From positions 1,240,001 to 1,304,000 of the forward strand of contig CP103442.1 in NCBI GenBank assembly GCA_024919035.1: a stretch of DNA of 64,000 nt. Reading direction: 5' to 3'. Under the pieces are notes generated by a model. The model did no database searches. It was given only the letters and a program-made list of their open reading frames with translations, and was not told the origin of the DNA. Of the stretch, positions 21,136 to 31,200 are shown piece by piece. Source of the stretch: Methylophilaceae bacterium LSUCC0401 (lineage in GTDB: Bacteria; Pseudomonadota; Gammaproteobacteria; Burkholderiales; Methylophilaceae). A program made the translations under genes and the position numbers. Position 1 is the stretch's first letter. Each line of letters starts with the position of its first letter.

Positions 21136-21224
21136 TCATCGATCTTTCATAAATATAATTGAAATCCATTTTATCTTTTTTATTCTTTATAATCTTAAAC
21201 ATATTCAAATATTTTAGGTATTTT

Positions 21225-21929
21225 ATGAGATCAGACAACCGAACCAATAGCCAACATCGCACTATTGAAATTATCAGAAATTATACATGTCATGCTGAGG
21301 GCTCCGTACTTATAAAATGTGGTCAAACTCATGTCCTTTGTAATGTAAGTGTTATTGAAGGCGTTCCTTCTTTTTTAAAAGGTCAAAATCAAGGATGGAT
21401 TACTGCGGAATATGGGATGCTTCCAAGATCCACCTCTTCAAGAATGCAAAGAGAAGCTGCTCGCGGAAAACAGTCAGGCAGAACACAAGAAATACAACGA
21501 CTTATTGGCAGAAGTTTGCGAGCCATGATCGATTTAAAAAAATTAGGAGAAATCACATTACAGATTGATTGTGATGTGATCCAAGCTGATGGTGGAACAC
21601 GAACAGCAGCAATTACAGGAGCTGCATGCGCAATAGAGGATGCTGTAGATTTCATGCTTGAAAAAAAACTCATTAATGAATCTCCTATTATTCATAAAAT
21701 TGCAGCCATCTCAGCAGGCATTGTCAACAATGAGATCATGGTTGATCTTGATTACAATGAGGATAGTGGTTGTGAAACCGATATGAATATTATCATGACA
21801 GATAATTATAAATTTATAGAGATACAGGGGACTGCCGAGGGAGCTCCGTTCTCAATTGAAGATTTAAATCACTTACTCTCCATGAGTCAAAATGCAATTA
21901 CTTCAATTTTTGAGACGGTAAAAAAATAA
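21225..21929 (+). CDS. rph: Ribonuclease PH
   Basis: RNase PH trims tRNA 3' ends by phosphorolysis. Starting at 21225 the product begins [19 protein letters not shown] and gives 234 residues, the family length, followed by [46 protein letters not shown] and [19 protein letters not shown]. The open frame extends 66 bases further upstream, but that part encodes a hydrophobic stretch not found in the family, so I reject it. The rdgB start follows directly. Confidence 0.95.
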   Translation: MRSDNRTNSQHRTIEIIRNYTCHAEGSVLIKCGQTHVLCNVSVIEGVPSFLKGQNQGWITAEYGMLPRSTSSRMQREAARGKQSGRTQEIQRLIGRSLRAMIDLKKLGEITLQIDCDVIQADGGTRTAAITGAACAIEDAVDFMLEKKLINESPIIHKIAAISAGIVNNEIMVDLDYNEDSGCETDMNIIMTDNYKFIEIQGTAEGAPFSIEDLNHLLSMSQNAITSIFETVKK

Positions 21930-22523
21930 ATGCAAAAGATTGTCTTAGCATCAAATAATAAAAAGAAAATTCAAGAAATTAATGAATTATTAATTGGAAT
22001 AAATTTAGAAATTGTTCCCCAATCATTATTTAAAATTGGAGAGGCTAAAGAACCATTTGATACCTTCATAGAAAATGCTTTAACAAAAGCACGTTATGCT
22101 TCCAAAAGAACAAATTTACCGGCAATTGCTGATGATTCAGGTATTTGTGTTGATTCACTCGATATGAGACCCGGTATTAAATCTGCGAGATATGCTCACA
22201 AGAAGGCAACTGATCAAGAAAATATTGATAAGTTATTATCAGCTCTTTCTGGAGAAAAAAATAGAAATGCTCATTATTATTGTTCTATTGTTTTCATTAC
22301 TCATCCTGAAGATCCCCAACCCATAATTTGTGAAGGTATTTGGCGAGGTAAAATAGTTGAAACTCCAAGAGGCAACAACGGGTTTGGTTATGATCCTATT
22401 TTTGAGGACTTTATGACAGAAAAAACTGCAGCCGAACTTGATCCTATAATGAAAAATAAATTAAGTCACCGTGGGCAAGCATTGCAGCAATTAAAACATA
22501 AACTTACAATGAAATATGAGTAA
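21930..22523 (+). CDS. rdgB: dITP/XTP pyrophosphatase (RdgB/HAM1 family)
   Basis: RdgB removes non-canonical purine nucleotides such as dITP and XTP from the pool. The 197-residue protein begins KIVLASNNKKKIQEI, then has FIENALTKARYASKRTNLPAIADDSGICVDSL and GNNGFGYDPIF. It starts right after the rph stop and overlaps the next small gene by eight bases. Confidence 0.96.
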   Translation: MQKIVLASNNKKKIQEINELLIGINLEIVPQSLFKIGEAKEPFDTFIENALTKARYASKRTNLPAIADDSGICVDSLDMRPGIKSARYAHKKATDQENIDKLLSALSGEKNRNAHYYCSIVFITHPEDPQPIICEGIWRGKIVETPRGNNGFGYDPIFEDFMTEKTAAELDPIMKNKLSHRGQALQQLKHKLTMKYE

Positions 22524-22734
22524 AAATAAATGGCCTATTTGGATTAGAGACGACTTATCAGCTGTCTCTTGCACAGAAAAAATCAAAGTCATGAAAGAAA
22601 ATTTCGACGAAATTAGTCAGCTCATGCAAGATGCTTTTGAGGATGGAATTATTATGGAGGTTTCTGAAAAACAAATTCGCGATGTCCTACATCACATTAT
22701 TGATCAGCTAGAAAATCCCTATAAAAAAAAATGA
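22516..22734 (+). CDS. Unrecognised 72-residue protein between rdgB and hemW
   Basis: The product is a small soluble protein with no signal peptide or membrane helix. The N-terminal KNKWPIWIRDDLSAVSCTEKIKVMKENFDE is followed by a strongly acidic, probably helical segment (ISQLMQDAFEDGIIMEVSEKQ) and a C-terminal helix ending NPYKKK. Its ATG overlaps the rdgB stop by eight bases and its stop overlaps the hemW start by four, so it is almost certainly translated with both. I do not recognise the family. Tight coupling suggests a real conserved gene. Confidence 0.75.
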   Translation: MSKNKWPIWIRDDLSAVSCTEKIKVMKENFDEISQLMQDAFEDGIIMEVSEKQIRDVLHHIIDQLENPYKKK

Positions 22735-23876
22735 TTCCCTCACCCAAATCAATTGGGCTTTATGTTCACCTTCCTTGGTGTATCCATAAATGTCCTTACT
22801 GTGACTTTAATTCTCATGAAGCATCATTTGATAAAGTTAAAGAACTTGAGCGTGATTATTTTAAAAATTTAATTAAAGAGTTTTCTTTTTATAAAGAGTT
22901 AATATCAGATCGACAAATATCTTCAATTTTTTTTGGCGGGGGAACGCCAAGTTTAATCGCACCACAATTATATGAAGAGCTAATTTCCGAAATTCATACG
23001 TATTTTAATTTATCAAATTCTGAAATTACCATGGAGGCTAATCCAGGAACAATTGATATCAATAATTTTAAAGATTACGCTAAAGTTGGTATCAATCGAA
23101 TATCTTTGGGCATTCAAAGTTTTAATGATAAACACTTGAAAAAGCTAGAGAGAATTCATAGCTCAGATGAGGCAAAACACGCAATTGATATCGTACAAAA
23201 ATATTTCTCAAATTTAAACTTAGACTTAATGTTTGGACTTCCACAACAGAACTTAGAAGAACTTCAATGCGATCTTCAAACCGCATGTGATTTTGAACCT
23301 AACCATCTCAGCTTTTATCATCTAACCATAGAACCACAAACAGCGTTTTATAAAACACCGCCTGAAATTCCCTCTGATGACGATGCATTTGAGATGTATC
23401 AAGAAATTAATCAACAACTTCAAAGATATCACTACGTTCATTATGAAACATCAGCATTTGCAAAACAAGGATATCAATCACAACATAATTTGAATTACTG
23501 GCTTTTTGGAGATTATTTAGGCCTGGGTGCGGGTGCACATTCCAAAATTACTCACTATGGTGAAATTTTTAGAATGAATAATACCAAAAACCCAAAAACA
23601 TATATTGACTCAGTTCACCAAAATAAATTTTTCTCCAACAAAACTAATATACTTAAGAATGATTTACCCTTTGAGTTTATGATGAATACATTAAGACTTA
23701 CAAATGGATTTCAAAAAAACTTATTTGAAGAAAGAACAGGCATAGAGCTTAACAACATCAGAAATCAAATTAATGACTCAATTAGTAAAGAGCTTCTTCA
23801 TGAAGATGAAAACATTATCAAACCCACCAAAAAAGGTGTATTTTTTTTGAATGAAATATTACATAATTTTTTATAA
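22731..23876 (+). CDS. hemW: Radical SAM heme chaperone HemW
   Basis: HemW is a radical-SAM protein that binds heme and delivers it to respiratory enzymes; it was earlier annotated as coproporphyrinogen oxidase-like. The 381-residue protein has LYVHLPWCIHKCPYCDFNSH with the CX3CX2C cluster motif, followed by the extra cysteine-poor segment typical of HemW, SIFFGGGTPSL, NRISLGIQSFNDKHL and LGLGAGAHSKI. The extra cysteine of true HemN (CX2CX2CXC) is absent. The start overlaps the upstream gene by four bases. Confidence 0.93.
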   Translation: MIPSPKSIGLYVHLPWCIHKCPYCDFNSHEASFDKVKELERDYFKNLIKEFSFYKELISDRQISSIFFGGGTPSLIAPQLYEELISEIHTYFNLSNSEITMEANPGTIDINNFKDYAKVGINRISLGIQSFNDKHLKKLERIHSSDEAKHAIDIVQKYFSNLNLDLMFGLPQQNLEELQCDLQTACDFEPNHLSFYHLTIEPQTAFYKTPPEIPSDDDAFEMYQEINQQLQRYHYVHYETSAFAKQGYQSQHNLNYWLFGDYLGLGAGAHSKITHYGEIFRMNNTKNPKTYIDSVHQNKFFSNKTNILKNDLPFEFMMNTLRLTNGFQKNLFEERTGIELNNIRNQINDSISKELLHEDENIIKPTKKGVFFLNEILHNFL

Positions 23877-23895
23877 TAATTATTGGGATTAAACT

Positions 23896-24300
23896 ATGAA
23901 CTTTAATAAAGTAACAGACAATTTTTGCGTTTCAGAACAAATCACAGTCTCTGACTTACAAACTATCAAGGAGGCTGGTTTTAAATCAATTATTTGTAAT
24001 AGGCCAGAAAATGAAAGTTCTGACCAAACGTCCTATCATGAAATACAAAAACACTGCGAACTATTAGGTTTAAGTTTTTTTAATTTACCGATTATCCCAG
24101 GACAATTTAATCAGGAATTAATCCATGAGTTTAAGCACATAATATCTGAAGACTCCCAGGGGCCTTTCTTTGCTTATTGTAGATCGGGAACAAGATCCTG
24201 TACCTTATGGGCCTTAGCTCATCTCGATCAAATTTCTAAAGAAGATATTCTGATTCAGACAAAAAAAGCGGGTTATGATTTAACTCAACTTTTTTCTTAA
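23896..24300 (+). CDS. TIGR01244/DUF442 family phosphatase-like protein
   Basis: This 134-residue protein matches the small dual-specificity-phosphatase-like fold (beta-lactamase-hydrolase-associated family). It has an N-terminal strand-helix region ([25 protein letters not shown]) and the P-loop [18 protein letters not shown], whose Cys and Arg form the CX4-5R active site. In other bacteria these domains are linked to sulfide oxidation or sulfurtransfer, often as fusions; here it stands alone. Its 3' end overlaps that of the convergent argH by 21 bases. The exact substrate is unknown. Confidence 0.8.
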   Translation: MNFNKVTDNFCVSEQITVSDLQTIKEAGFKSIICNRPENESSDQTSYHEIQKHCELLGLSFFNLPIIPGQFNQELIHEFKHIISEDSQGPFFAYCRSGTRSCTLWALAHLDQISKEDILIQTKKAGYDLTQLFS

Positions 24301-25674
24301 GTTAATTTCTGCTTTTTTTATTGCTTGAAGAATTTGCTTAGGGCTTGTTGCGCCAATATGATCTCGAGCTGTTACAGAACCTAAGACTGTAAGAACTTCA
24401 TAAACATCATCGTCAATTTTGTTTGAATACTTTTTAAATTCTGACATTTGTATTTCATGTAAATGAACTTTTGATTTCACGGCATAATTGACTATTTCAG
24501 CCACAATCTCATGAGACGTTCTAAATGGAAGTCCCTTTTTAACTAAATAATCAGCAAGATCTGTTGCAGTCGAAAAACCATCCCCGGCATATTTGAGCAT
24601 AATTTTTTTATTTACTTTTATACTTTTAATCAATGCAGCATATATTTCAAGACTATCAACTATAGTGTCTGCTGAATCAAAAACAGGCTCTTTATCTTCT
24701 TGATTGTCTTTGTTGTATGCTAATGGCTGGGATTTCATCAAAGTTAATAAAGCCATTAAATTTCCATTCACTCTAGCCACTTTTCCTCTTATCAATTCAG
24801 GAACGTCAGGATTCTTTTTTTGCGGCATGATGCTTGAACCTGTACAAAAACTATCTGCTATTTCGATGAACCCAAAAAAAGGGCTCATCCACATAATCAG
24901 CTCTTCTGATAATCTAGATAAGTGTGTCATCAATAATGAGGCATCGAATAGGAATTCAATGGCAAAATCCCTATCAGAAACAGCGTCAATGGAATTCTCA
25001 CAAAGACCATCAAATTTTAATTTTTTTGCAACCCATTTTCTATCAATTGGATATGAGGTTCCAGCCAAAGCCGCAGCGCCAAGGGGTAATTGATTAATCC
25101 TCTTTTTTGAATCAAAAAATCTTCTCTTATCTCTTTCAAGCATTTCATAATAAGCCATTAAATGATGAGCAAAACTGATTGGTTGAGCTATTTGCAAGTG
25201 AGTGAGGCCTGGCATAAAAACATCTGCATTTTTTTTTGCAAAACTAATAATACTTTTTTGTAATTGAATAATTTTTTCAATCACCTCATCGGTGACATCT
25301 CTTAAAAATAATCTCAAATCTGTAGCCACCTGATCATTTCTTGATCTTCCGGTGTGTAACTTTTTGCCAGCCTCACCAATTAATTGAGTTAATTTTTTTT
25401 CAATATTTAAATGCACATCCTCATCATCAACACTCCATATAAATTCATTATTTATGACCAAGTTCTGAATTTTATTCAAACCTAGTTGAATTTTTTTAAA
25501 ATCACTGTTGGTGATAATTTTTTGCTTATTCAACATCTCTGCATGTGCAAGGGAGCCTTTAATATCATAAAGGGCTAATCTTTTATCAAAATCAACAGAT
25601 GCAGTGAAAATCTGTACCAGCTTATTTACCGGCTCATCAAATCTTCCTGACCATTTTTTAATTTGTTTACTCAT
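24280..25674 (-). CDS. argH: Argininosuccinate lyase
   Basis: ArgH releases arginine and fumarate in the last step of arginine synthesis. The 464-residue protein begins [22 protein letters not shown], contains [35 protein letters not shown] and the superfamily signature [16 protein letters not shown]. It is divergent from hemC, with 69 bases between the starts. It overlaps the 3' end of the upstream convergent gene. Confidence 0.97.
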   Translation of the reverse strand: MSKQIKKWSGRFDEPVNKLVQIFTASVDFDKRLALYDIKGSLAHAEMLNKQKIITNSDFKKIQLGLNKIQNLVINNEFIWSVDDEDVHLNIEKKLTQLIGEAGKKLHTGRSRNDQVATDLRLFLRDVTDEVIEKIIQLQKSIISFAKKNADVFMPGLTHLQIAQPISFAHHLMAYYEMLERDKRRFFDSKKRINQLPLGAAALAGTSYPIDRKWVAKKLKFDGLCENSIDAVSDRDFAIEFLFDASLLMTHLSRLSEELIMWMSPFFGFIEIADSFCTGSSIMPQKKNPDVPELIRGKVARVNGNLMALLTLMKSQPLAYNKDNQEDKEPVFDSADTIVDSLEIYAALIKSIKVNKKIMLKYAGDGFSTATDLADYLVKKGLPFRTSHEIVAEIVNYAVKSKVHLHEIQMSEFKKYSNKIDDDVYEVLTVLGSVTARDHIGATSPKQILQAIKKAEINLRKKLS

Positions 25675-25728
25675 ATACCTAAGTATATATCAAAGCCATT
25701 TATTCATCATTAATAAGCCAAGTGACTA

Positions 25729-25744
25729 TGCTAAAATTCCCTCA
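25729..25744 (+). promoter_or_regulatory. Extended -10 promoter giving a probably leaderless hemC mRNA
   Basis: TGC-TAAAAT (25729-25737) is an extended -10 element. Seven bases later comes the A of the hemC ATG at 25744, so the start site should coincide with the start codon. No Shine-Dalgarno sequence precedes the ATG, which agrees with a leaderless message. Confidence 0.55.
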
Positions 25745-26658
25745 TGAAAAATTTAATTAGAATTGCCTCAAGACAAAGCCAACTCGCATTATGGCAGTCA
25801 AATTTTATCGCTGATCTGATCAAAAAAAAATATCCACAGATCAGCGTAGAGGTAATTAGTTTTAAGACACAAGGAGACATTATCCTAGATCAGCCTTTAG
25901 CAGAAATAGGTGGTAAAGGTCTATTTATCAAAGAACTCGAGCAAGCATTGTTAGAGGACAAAGCAGATATTGCCGTTCACTCAATGAAAGATGTCCCAAT
26001 GACTTTAGCGAATCCTTTTGAAATTTGTACGATCACAAAAAGGGAAAATCCTACCGATGCATTTATCAGTAATCATTATGATGACATACAATATCTGCCT
26101 CCCGGATCAATTATTGGGACATCAAGCTTAAGAAGACAAAGCCTCATTCATCACTTATACCCAGGATTAAAAATACAAACCTTAAGAGGAAACTTACAAA
26201 CGCGGCTTTCTAAACTTGATGATGGACAATATGATGCGATTATTCTGGCCTCAGCTGGATTAATTCGATTGGGATTAGAATCTCGAATCAAAACAAAAAT
26301 GTCTGCTTATGATTTTATACCTGCTGTTGGCCAAGGGGCTCTTGGAATTGAAGTACTTAAAGAAAATAATTCAGTGATTGATCTTGTCGACTTTCTTAAT
26401 AATCTTGATTCAAGAAGGTGTGTTGAGGCTGAACGAATAATTAGCAAATCCCTTGCTGGAAGTTGTACAGTTCCCATAGGAGCCCATGCAATCATTGATG
26501 ATAATCAATTTAGTATGAATGCATTTGTGGGAACGGCTGATGGAGAGCAGATGATTATATCCAGAGGCAAGGGAGAAGTGTTCAATTCCCAAAAAATAGC
26601 CCATGATATTTGTCATGACTTAATTCAACAGGGTGCAAAAAAGATTCTTGGAATTTAA
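25744..26658 (+). CDS. hemC: Porphobilinogen deaminase (hydroxymethylbilane synthase)
   Basis: HemC polymerises four porphobilinogens into hydroxymethylbilane. The 304-residue protein shows RIASRQSQLALWQS at the N-terminus, AVHSMKDVPM, GTSSLRRQS, TLRGNLQTRLSKLD, and the dipyrromethane cofactor cysteine (about Cys241) in LAGSCTVPIGA. hemD follows three bases later. Expression probably starts from an extended -10 just before the ATG. Confidence 0.97.
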   Translation: MKNLIRIASRQSQLALWQSNFIADLIKKKYPQISVEVISFKTQGDIILDQPLAEIGGKGLFIKELEQALLEDKADIAVHSMKDVPMTLANPFEICTITKRENPTDAFISNHYDDIQYLPPGSIIGTSSLRRQSLIHHLYPGLKIQTLRGNLQTRLSKLDDGQYDAIILASAGLIRLGLESRIKTKMSAYDFIPAVGQGALGIEVLKENNSVIDLVDFLNNLDSRRCVEAERIISKSLAGSCTVPIGAHAIIDDNQFSMNAFVGTADGEQMIISRGKGEVFNSQKIAHDICHDLIQQGAKKILGI

Positions 26659-26661
26659 TTA

Positions 26662-27402
26662 ATGATTAATCTTTTAGCAACGCGCACCGATTTACAAAAT
26701 GAATCTTTAATAAATTATTTTAAAAATACTAAAATTAATGTTGTAAATTTTCCTTTTTTTAAAATTGACCCAATTTTAAAAAATGGTTCTATTCAATGCA
26801 TCTTAGACAACATTCATCGATATCAAAAATTAATTTTTATAAGTTCTAATGCAGCAAATTGTTTTAAACACATAGTCAAAAGTCATCAAATAAAATTATC
26901 TCGAGGCGTTCATTTTTTTTGTATCGGACCCACAACAAAAAAAGAGCTTTCTTTTTTTAACCACTTTGTTCATTCACCGGCAAATATTTTTGACTCTCAA
27001 GCCTTACTAAAACTTGAACAATTACAGAATATAACTCAAGAGCCTATTCTCATTATAAGAGGTGAAGGCGGAAAAGAATTACTCAAAAATGAATTAGAAA
27101 AACGAGGTGCTAAGGTTGATTATCTTGAATGTTATAAAAGAATTTTTTTGCCCATTGATTTTGATTTCATCATTAAAACAACTAAATCATCTTCCTTGTA
27201 CGTTATGATTACCAGTACAGAAATCGCCCGTCATTTTGTAGAGAGCTTTAATATCTATTCTGCTAAACATTCACAAGACCTTAAGCTAATTAAATTTATT
27301 GTAAATCACAATAACATTATTGATGTGCTGAAACCTTTGGGGAATGATATTTTTTTAACAACTTCCCTTAACCCGGAATGTATTGAAGAAATATTAAAAT
27401 AA
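26662..27402 (+). CDS. hemD: Uroporphyrinogen-III synthase
   Basis: HemD cyclises hydroxymethylbilane with D-ring inversion. This family is poorly conserved; the 246-residue product keeps typical elements such as LIFISSNAANCF, FFCIGPTTKKEL, PILIIRGEGGKELL and YVMITSTEIARHFVE. Its place immediately after hemC makes the call convincing. The stop abuts the stop of the convergent flavin reductase gene without any spacer. Confidence 0.9.
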   Translation: MINLLATRTDLQNESLINYFKNTKINVVNFPFFKIDPILKNGSIQCILDNIHRYQKLIFISSNAANCFKHIVKSHQIKLSRGVHFFCIGPTTKKELSFFNHFVHSPANIFDSQALLKLEQLQNITQEPILIIRGEGGKELLKNELEKRGAKVDYLECYKRIFLPIDFDFIIKTTKSSSLYVMITSTEIARHFVESFNIYSAKHSQDLKLIKFIVNHNNIIDVLKPLGNDIFLTTSLNPECIEEILK

Positions 27403-28392
27403 TTATTTTGGAGCAAAAGTAAATGCATCTGAAAAGAAATTTGAATCCTGTAACCCATATTCAATAAATGAATGGTAAGCCGTCTCAATCATTCCTGGTG
27501 CGCCGCAACAATATACTTGAAAATCATGAAGACTTTGATAATCATCTAAAACTTGCTGATGAACTAATTTCTTTTTAGCTCCATCTACCTCTTCATCAGA
27601 AAAGATATTAAAGACTGAAATATCTAATCCTGAAGAATACCAATCATCAATCACCTCGGATTGGTATAAATCCTTTTTAAAACGCATGCCACGATATAAG
27701 TAAATTTTTCTATTATTATTGGTCTTTATCATGTAATTGATAATAGACTTGATAGGGGCAAACCCTGTGCCTCCGGCAACAAAAATAATTGGATTTTCTG
27801 CATCGCGAAGATAAAACTGTCCCAAAGGGAGCTCGATTCGATGTATGCTCTTTTCAGGCATATCATTCAAAATGTAATTGGTAAACTTACCTCCCTTAAT
27901 GACACGTATATGCAACTCAATAAGATCATCTCCGGGACAATTAGCCATTGAAAAAGCTCTACGTGATCCATCTGCCAATATAAATTCTAGATATTGACCT
28001 GCTTGAAATTTAACAGACTCGCCAGCCGGGAGTTTTAATACGACTTGGATAACATCATGGTTTAATTGATTGATACTTTCCACTCTTACTGGGGATATTT
28101 TGGGAGGAAAATTAGTTTCAACCGAATAAGTGTCCTCAATTATTAAATCGCTTGTTGCATAAGTTTTACACAGCAAATGTTGTCCTGTTTTATGTTCTGC
28201 CTCATTTAAAACTCCTGGCATGATCTCTTCATGAAAAGCTTGTCCCTCTAAAATTTTTGTTTTACATGAGCCACATGAACCGCTTTTACAACCAAAGGGA
28301 AGATTTATTCCAGCAAGAATAGCTGCCTCTAATATTGTCTGACTGGGCTTAACTGAAAATGTTGGCCCATTTTTAATTTGCACTTTAAACAT
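27403..28392 (-). CDS. Ferredoxin-NAD(P)H reductase, AscD/CDP-6-deoxy-glucoseen reductase-like
   Basis: The 329-residue protein joins an N-terminal plant-type [2Fe-2S] ferredoxin domain (Cys pattern GCKSGSCGSCKTKILEG plus a later HLLCKTYA) to a flavin domain (RAFSMANCPGDD) and an NAD-binding domain (PIIFVAGGTGFAPIKSII). It ends at the family's CCGAPGMIETA...FFSDAFTF. Betaproteobacterial copies are annotated as AscD-like, but these organisms make no dideoxy sugar there, so it is better viewed as a general electron-transfer reductase of unknown partner. It directly follows fxsA. Confidence 0.85.
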   Translation of the reverse strand: MFKVQIKNGPTFSVKPSQTILEAAILAGINLPFGCKSGSCGSCKTKILEGQAFHEEIMPGVLNEAEHKTGQHLLCKTYATSDLIIEDTYSVETNFPPKISPVRVESINQLNHDVIQVVLKLPAGESVKFQAGQYLEFILADGSRRAFSMANCPGDDLIELHIRVIKGGKFTNYILNDMPEKSIHRIELPLGQFYLRDAENPIIFVAGGTGFAPIKSIINYMIKTNNNRKIYLYRGMRFKKDLYQSEVIDDWYSSGLDISVFNIFSDEEVDGAKKKLVHQQVLDDYQSLHDFQVYCCGAPGMIETAYHSFIEYGLQDSNFFSDAFTFAPK

Positions 28393-28817
28393 TATTCCTC
28401 ATCCTCTTTTTTATACTCCCCCTCAATCACAGAATCAGCAGATTTTGTATTCTCATGCTTATTGTATTTTTTTTGCATTTCCTCAAAAATATTCGAATGT
28501 GTATTTTTTGTCGGTACAACGAGAATTAGAACAGCTAGTAAATCGGTAAATACGCCTGGAAATAAAAATAATCCTCCGGCAATCATATTCTTAGCAGTGC
28601 CAAAGAGCATTTGTATCGGTGAACCCGCATTTTGAAATGAGGACATCATTTTGAATAATAGCTGTGATTTTTCCTCTTTGATCATCTTCCATCCAAGGAA
28701 CCCAACAATTAAAATATATAAAAAATACCACCACCCATACATGGCCCCTAATTTAAAATATCCCCAGATTTCAAATATGGGTATCAAAATAACTAACCAA
28801 ATACCAATAAATTTCAT
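28392..28817 (-). CDS. fxsA: FxsA family membrane protein
   Basis: FxsA is a small inner-membrane protein known in E. coli for its effect on phage T7 exclusion by plasmid F. The 141-residue product has hydrophobic segments at about 4-24, 27-42 and 72-98, the family-like WLVILIPIFEIWGYFKLGA and MIAGGLFLFPGVFTDLLAVLIL, and a charged C-terminal tail. It shares one base with the reductase gene downstream. Its physiological role is unknown. Confidence 0.85.
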   Translation of the reverse strand: MKFIGIWLVILIPIFEIWGYFKLGAMYGWWYFLYILIVGFLGWKMIKEEKSQLLFKMMSSFQNAGSPIQMLFGTAKNMIAGGLFLFPGVFTDLLAVLILVVPTKNTHSNIFEEMQKKYNKHENTKSADSVIEGEYKKEDEE

Positions 28818-28881
28818 GTTAATTTGCTTTCCTGTAAAATACTTATGTGAACTATTTCCACCCCTACGCTCTTAATTCCAT

Positions 28882-30564
28882 ATGATAAATTTCTTTACAT
28901 TTCTGTTACTTATTTTATCACCATGGGTCGGCAATGCCGATGATATTAGTAATATTAATGCATTAGTTAATAAACAAAATTCTATCTTAACGGTGCAACA
29001 AGCCTTTAATCCAGATATTTTTATAGCACCTACAAAAACTGCCATTACAATAAATTTTAATATTCAACCTGGATACTATCTATATCAATCAAAATTTAAA
29101 TACTCAACAAAAAATAATGAATCATTTCAAGTGATTATCCCAGAAGGTGTAGAAAAAGAAGATGAGTTTTTTGGCAAACAAATTATTTACAATCAACCTA
29201 TTTCCATTCAGGTAAATTTTAAAAATGCGCTGTTATCCGATGATGAATTTCGGATTCGATATCAAGGCTGCAGTGAACAAGGCCTGTGCTATCCACCTCA
29301 AGAAATTAATCTCATTGTCGATGATATTGATATCAATGTAATGAATGCCAATAATATGGATATTTATCGAAATGCTTATGAGGGCAATATTTTAGTTGCT
29401 TTCGCGCTTTTCTTTATTGGAGGAATTCTATTATCCCTGACCCCGTGTGTACTGCCTTTGATTCCAGTAATGCTAGGCATGCTAGCAAACTTAGATAAAA
29501 ATAAAAGTGTGGCCACCATTGCTTATGTTTTTGGAATTTGTGTGACTTATGCGCTGATAGGCATCTTCGCTGCAAAAACAGGGAGCGTTTTGTCTCTCTA
29601 TTTACAAAATCCGTTGATCATTGGATTCTCGTCATTGTTGTTTGTGGCATTTGCATTCGCCATGTTTGATTTTTATGACATAAGTCTTCCAACCAGCATT
29701 CAAACTAGGCTTAGTAATAAATCAAATTTAATAAATACGAAAAAGTATCTTGGAATCTTTTTTTTAGGAATGATCTCTTCTCTTATACTCAGCCCATGCG
29801 TTGCACCACCACTAGTAAGTGCGATTATTTATATTGGTCAAACTGGAAATATCATAATAGGATCAGTATCTTTATTTTTAATGGCACTTGGAATGTCTTT
29901 ACCGCTTCTAGTAATTGGCCTGAGCTCTACACAGATCAAATTAAAAACTGGGCCATTGAGTAATTTTATAAAAAAGCTGATCGGCTTCATTCTGCTTGCA
30001 ACGGCAATTTATATCTCGCATCGCTTCTTTTCTCCCATACTCATTAAATTATTTTACTTAACCTTAGCCTTAATTTTTTTCTTATTTGTTTTTCTATCTT
30101 TAAAAACATATAAAAACATTATTCTCTACATTGTTTTAATGTGCGCCCTTGGTATCTTTCTCCTTTTAACGTTTCAATTGGTTGATGAGTTTTCAAAAGA
30201 TCAGGCTAATAATGTAATTTTCAAAAGAGCTCAAACTAATGACCAATTAGATGAGTTAATTTCGCAAAGTCATCAACCAATTATTATTGATTTCTATGCT
30301 GACTGGTGTGTGGCTTGCTTAGAATTAGAAAAATATACTTTTACTCATGCTAACATTCGTCCGCTACTAGAGAAATTTACATTAATTAAAATTGATGTCA
30401 CCGAATATAACCAAAGCAATCAAGAACTGATGCAGCGCTTTAATGTTTTTGGACCTCCAAGTTTAATCTTCTTTAATTCAAAAAAACAAGAACTGCCCCA
30501 ATTACAAAGAAATGGCTTTGTAAATCATGAGAATTTTTTAGATTTAATCAAGGACTTTGAATGA
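28882..30564 (+). CDS. dsbD: Thiol:disulfide interchange protein DsbD
   Basis: DsbD carries reducing power from cytoplasmic thioredoxin to the periplasm. The 560-residue protein has a signal peptide (cleavage near 19-20), an N-terminal periplasmic alpha domain with the pair in CSEQGLCYPP, an eight-helix membrane domain with cysteines in SLTPCVLPLIPVM and LSPCVAPPLVS, and a C-terminal thioredoxin domain with DWCVACLE. All expected cysteine pairs are present. The TlpA-like gene that follows overlaps by four bases and is a likely client, as in cytochrome c maturation. Confidence 0.95.
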   Translation: MINFFTFLLLILSPWVGNADDISNINALVNKQNSILTVQQAFNPDIFIAPTKTAITINFNIQPGYYLYQSKFKYSTKNNESFQVIIPEGVEKEDEFFGKQIIYNQPISIQVNFKNALLSDDEFRIRYQGCSEQGLCYPPQEINLIVDDIDINVMNANNMDIYRNAYEGNILVAFALFFIGGILLSLTPCVLPLIPVMLGMLANLDKNKSVATIAYVFGICVTYALIGIFAAKTGSVLSLYLQNPLIIGFSSLLFVAFAFAMFDFYDISLPTSIQTRLSNKSNLINTKKYLGIFFLGMISSLILSPCVAPPLVSAIIYIGQTGNIIIGSVSLFLMALGMSLPLLVIGLSSTQIKLKTGPLSNFIKKLIGFILLATAIYISHRFFSPILIKLFYLTLALIFFLFVFLSLKTYKNIILYIVLMCALGIFLLLTFQLVDEFSKDQANNVIFKRAQTNDQLDELISQSHQPIIIDFYADWCVACLELEKYTFTHANIRPLLEKFTLIKIDVTEYNQSNQELMQRFNVFGPPSLIFFNSKKQELPQLQRNGFVNHENFLDLIKDFE

Positions 30565-31082
30565 AAAAATTAAAGCTAATCATTTTTGCGATTATATTTT
30601 TTGGGATTGGAATTTATACGAATATTTATTTTAAAACTTCAAATTCTAATGTCATAGATGGTCCCTCACTAGATGCAATATTAACTCTTCCTTTTCATTC
30701 ATCTGATGGATCCTCATTGAGTTTAAGTCAAATAGACATTCAAGATAAATTAGTCATCAACTTTTGGGCTACGTGGTGTGAACCTTGCAAAAAAGAATTA
30801 CCCCAATTAAATAAATTTCATCAACAATTTATTAATGACGACAAAATCCAAATCATCGGTATAGCTATTGATGAACCCGACGCAGTAAAAATCTTCAATA
30901 AAGAAATCCCCGTGGACTTTGTAAATCTTATTGATGAACAAAATGGCTTTTTAGTTACACGTTATTTGAAAAATGAAAAAGGGGTGCTTCCATATACAGT
31001 TATTGTTAATAAGCAATATGAGGTTATTGAACAGTTTTATGGGGAAATTACTCTTGAAATGCTTCTAAAAGCATTTAAATAG
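30561..31082 (+). CDS. TlpA/ResA-like membrane-anchored thioredoxin
   Basis: The 173-residue protein has an N-terminal membrane anchor (about 5-22) and a periplasmic thioredoxin domain with FWATWCEPCKKELPQL, the CXXC active site, and a late cis-proline segment (GVLPYTVIV). It belongs to the TlpA family that keeps apocytochrome or copper-site cysteines reduced. The four-base overlap with dsbD suggests DsbD reduces it. Confidence 0.9.
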   Translation: MKKLKLIIFAIIFFGIGIYTNIYFKTSNSNVIDGPSLDAILTLPFHSSDGSSLSLSQIDIQDKLVINFWATWCEPCKKELPQLNKFHQQFINDDKIQIIGIAIDEPDAVKIFNKEIPVDFVNLIDEQNGFLVTRYLKNEKGVLPYTVIVNKQYEVIEQFYGEITLEMLLKAFK

Positions 31083-31200
31083 CGCTTAAATCACTTTATT
31101 TTCTGTAAAATTCAAATTTTATATAAATATTAAAATCTAATTATTAGTAGACAAATTACCTGATTTTCGGCAAACTGATGTTCTAAATGTCGGTAAAATT

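Noticed and set aside
21159-21224. N-terminal extension of RNase PH
   Set aside because: The added residues are hydrophobic and absent from the family; the ATG at 21225 gives the standard N-terminus and length.
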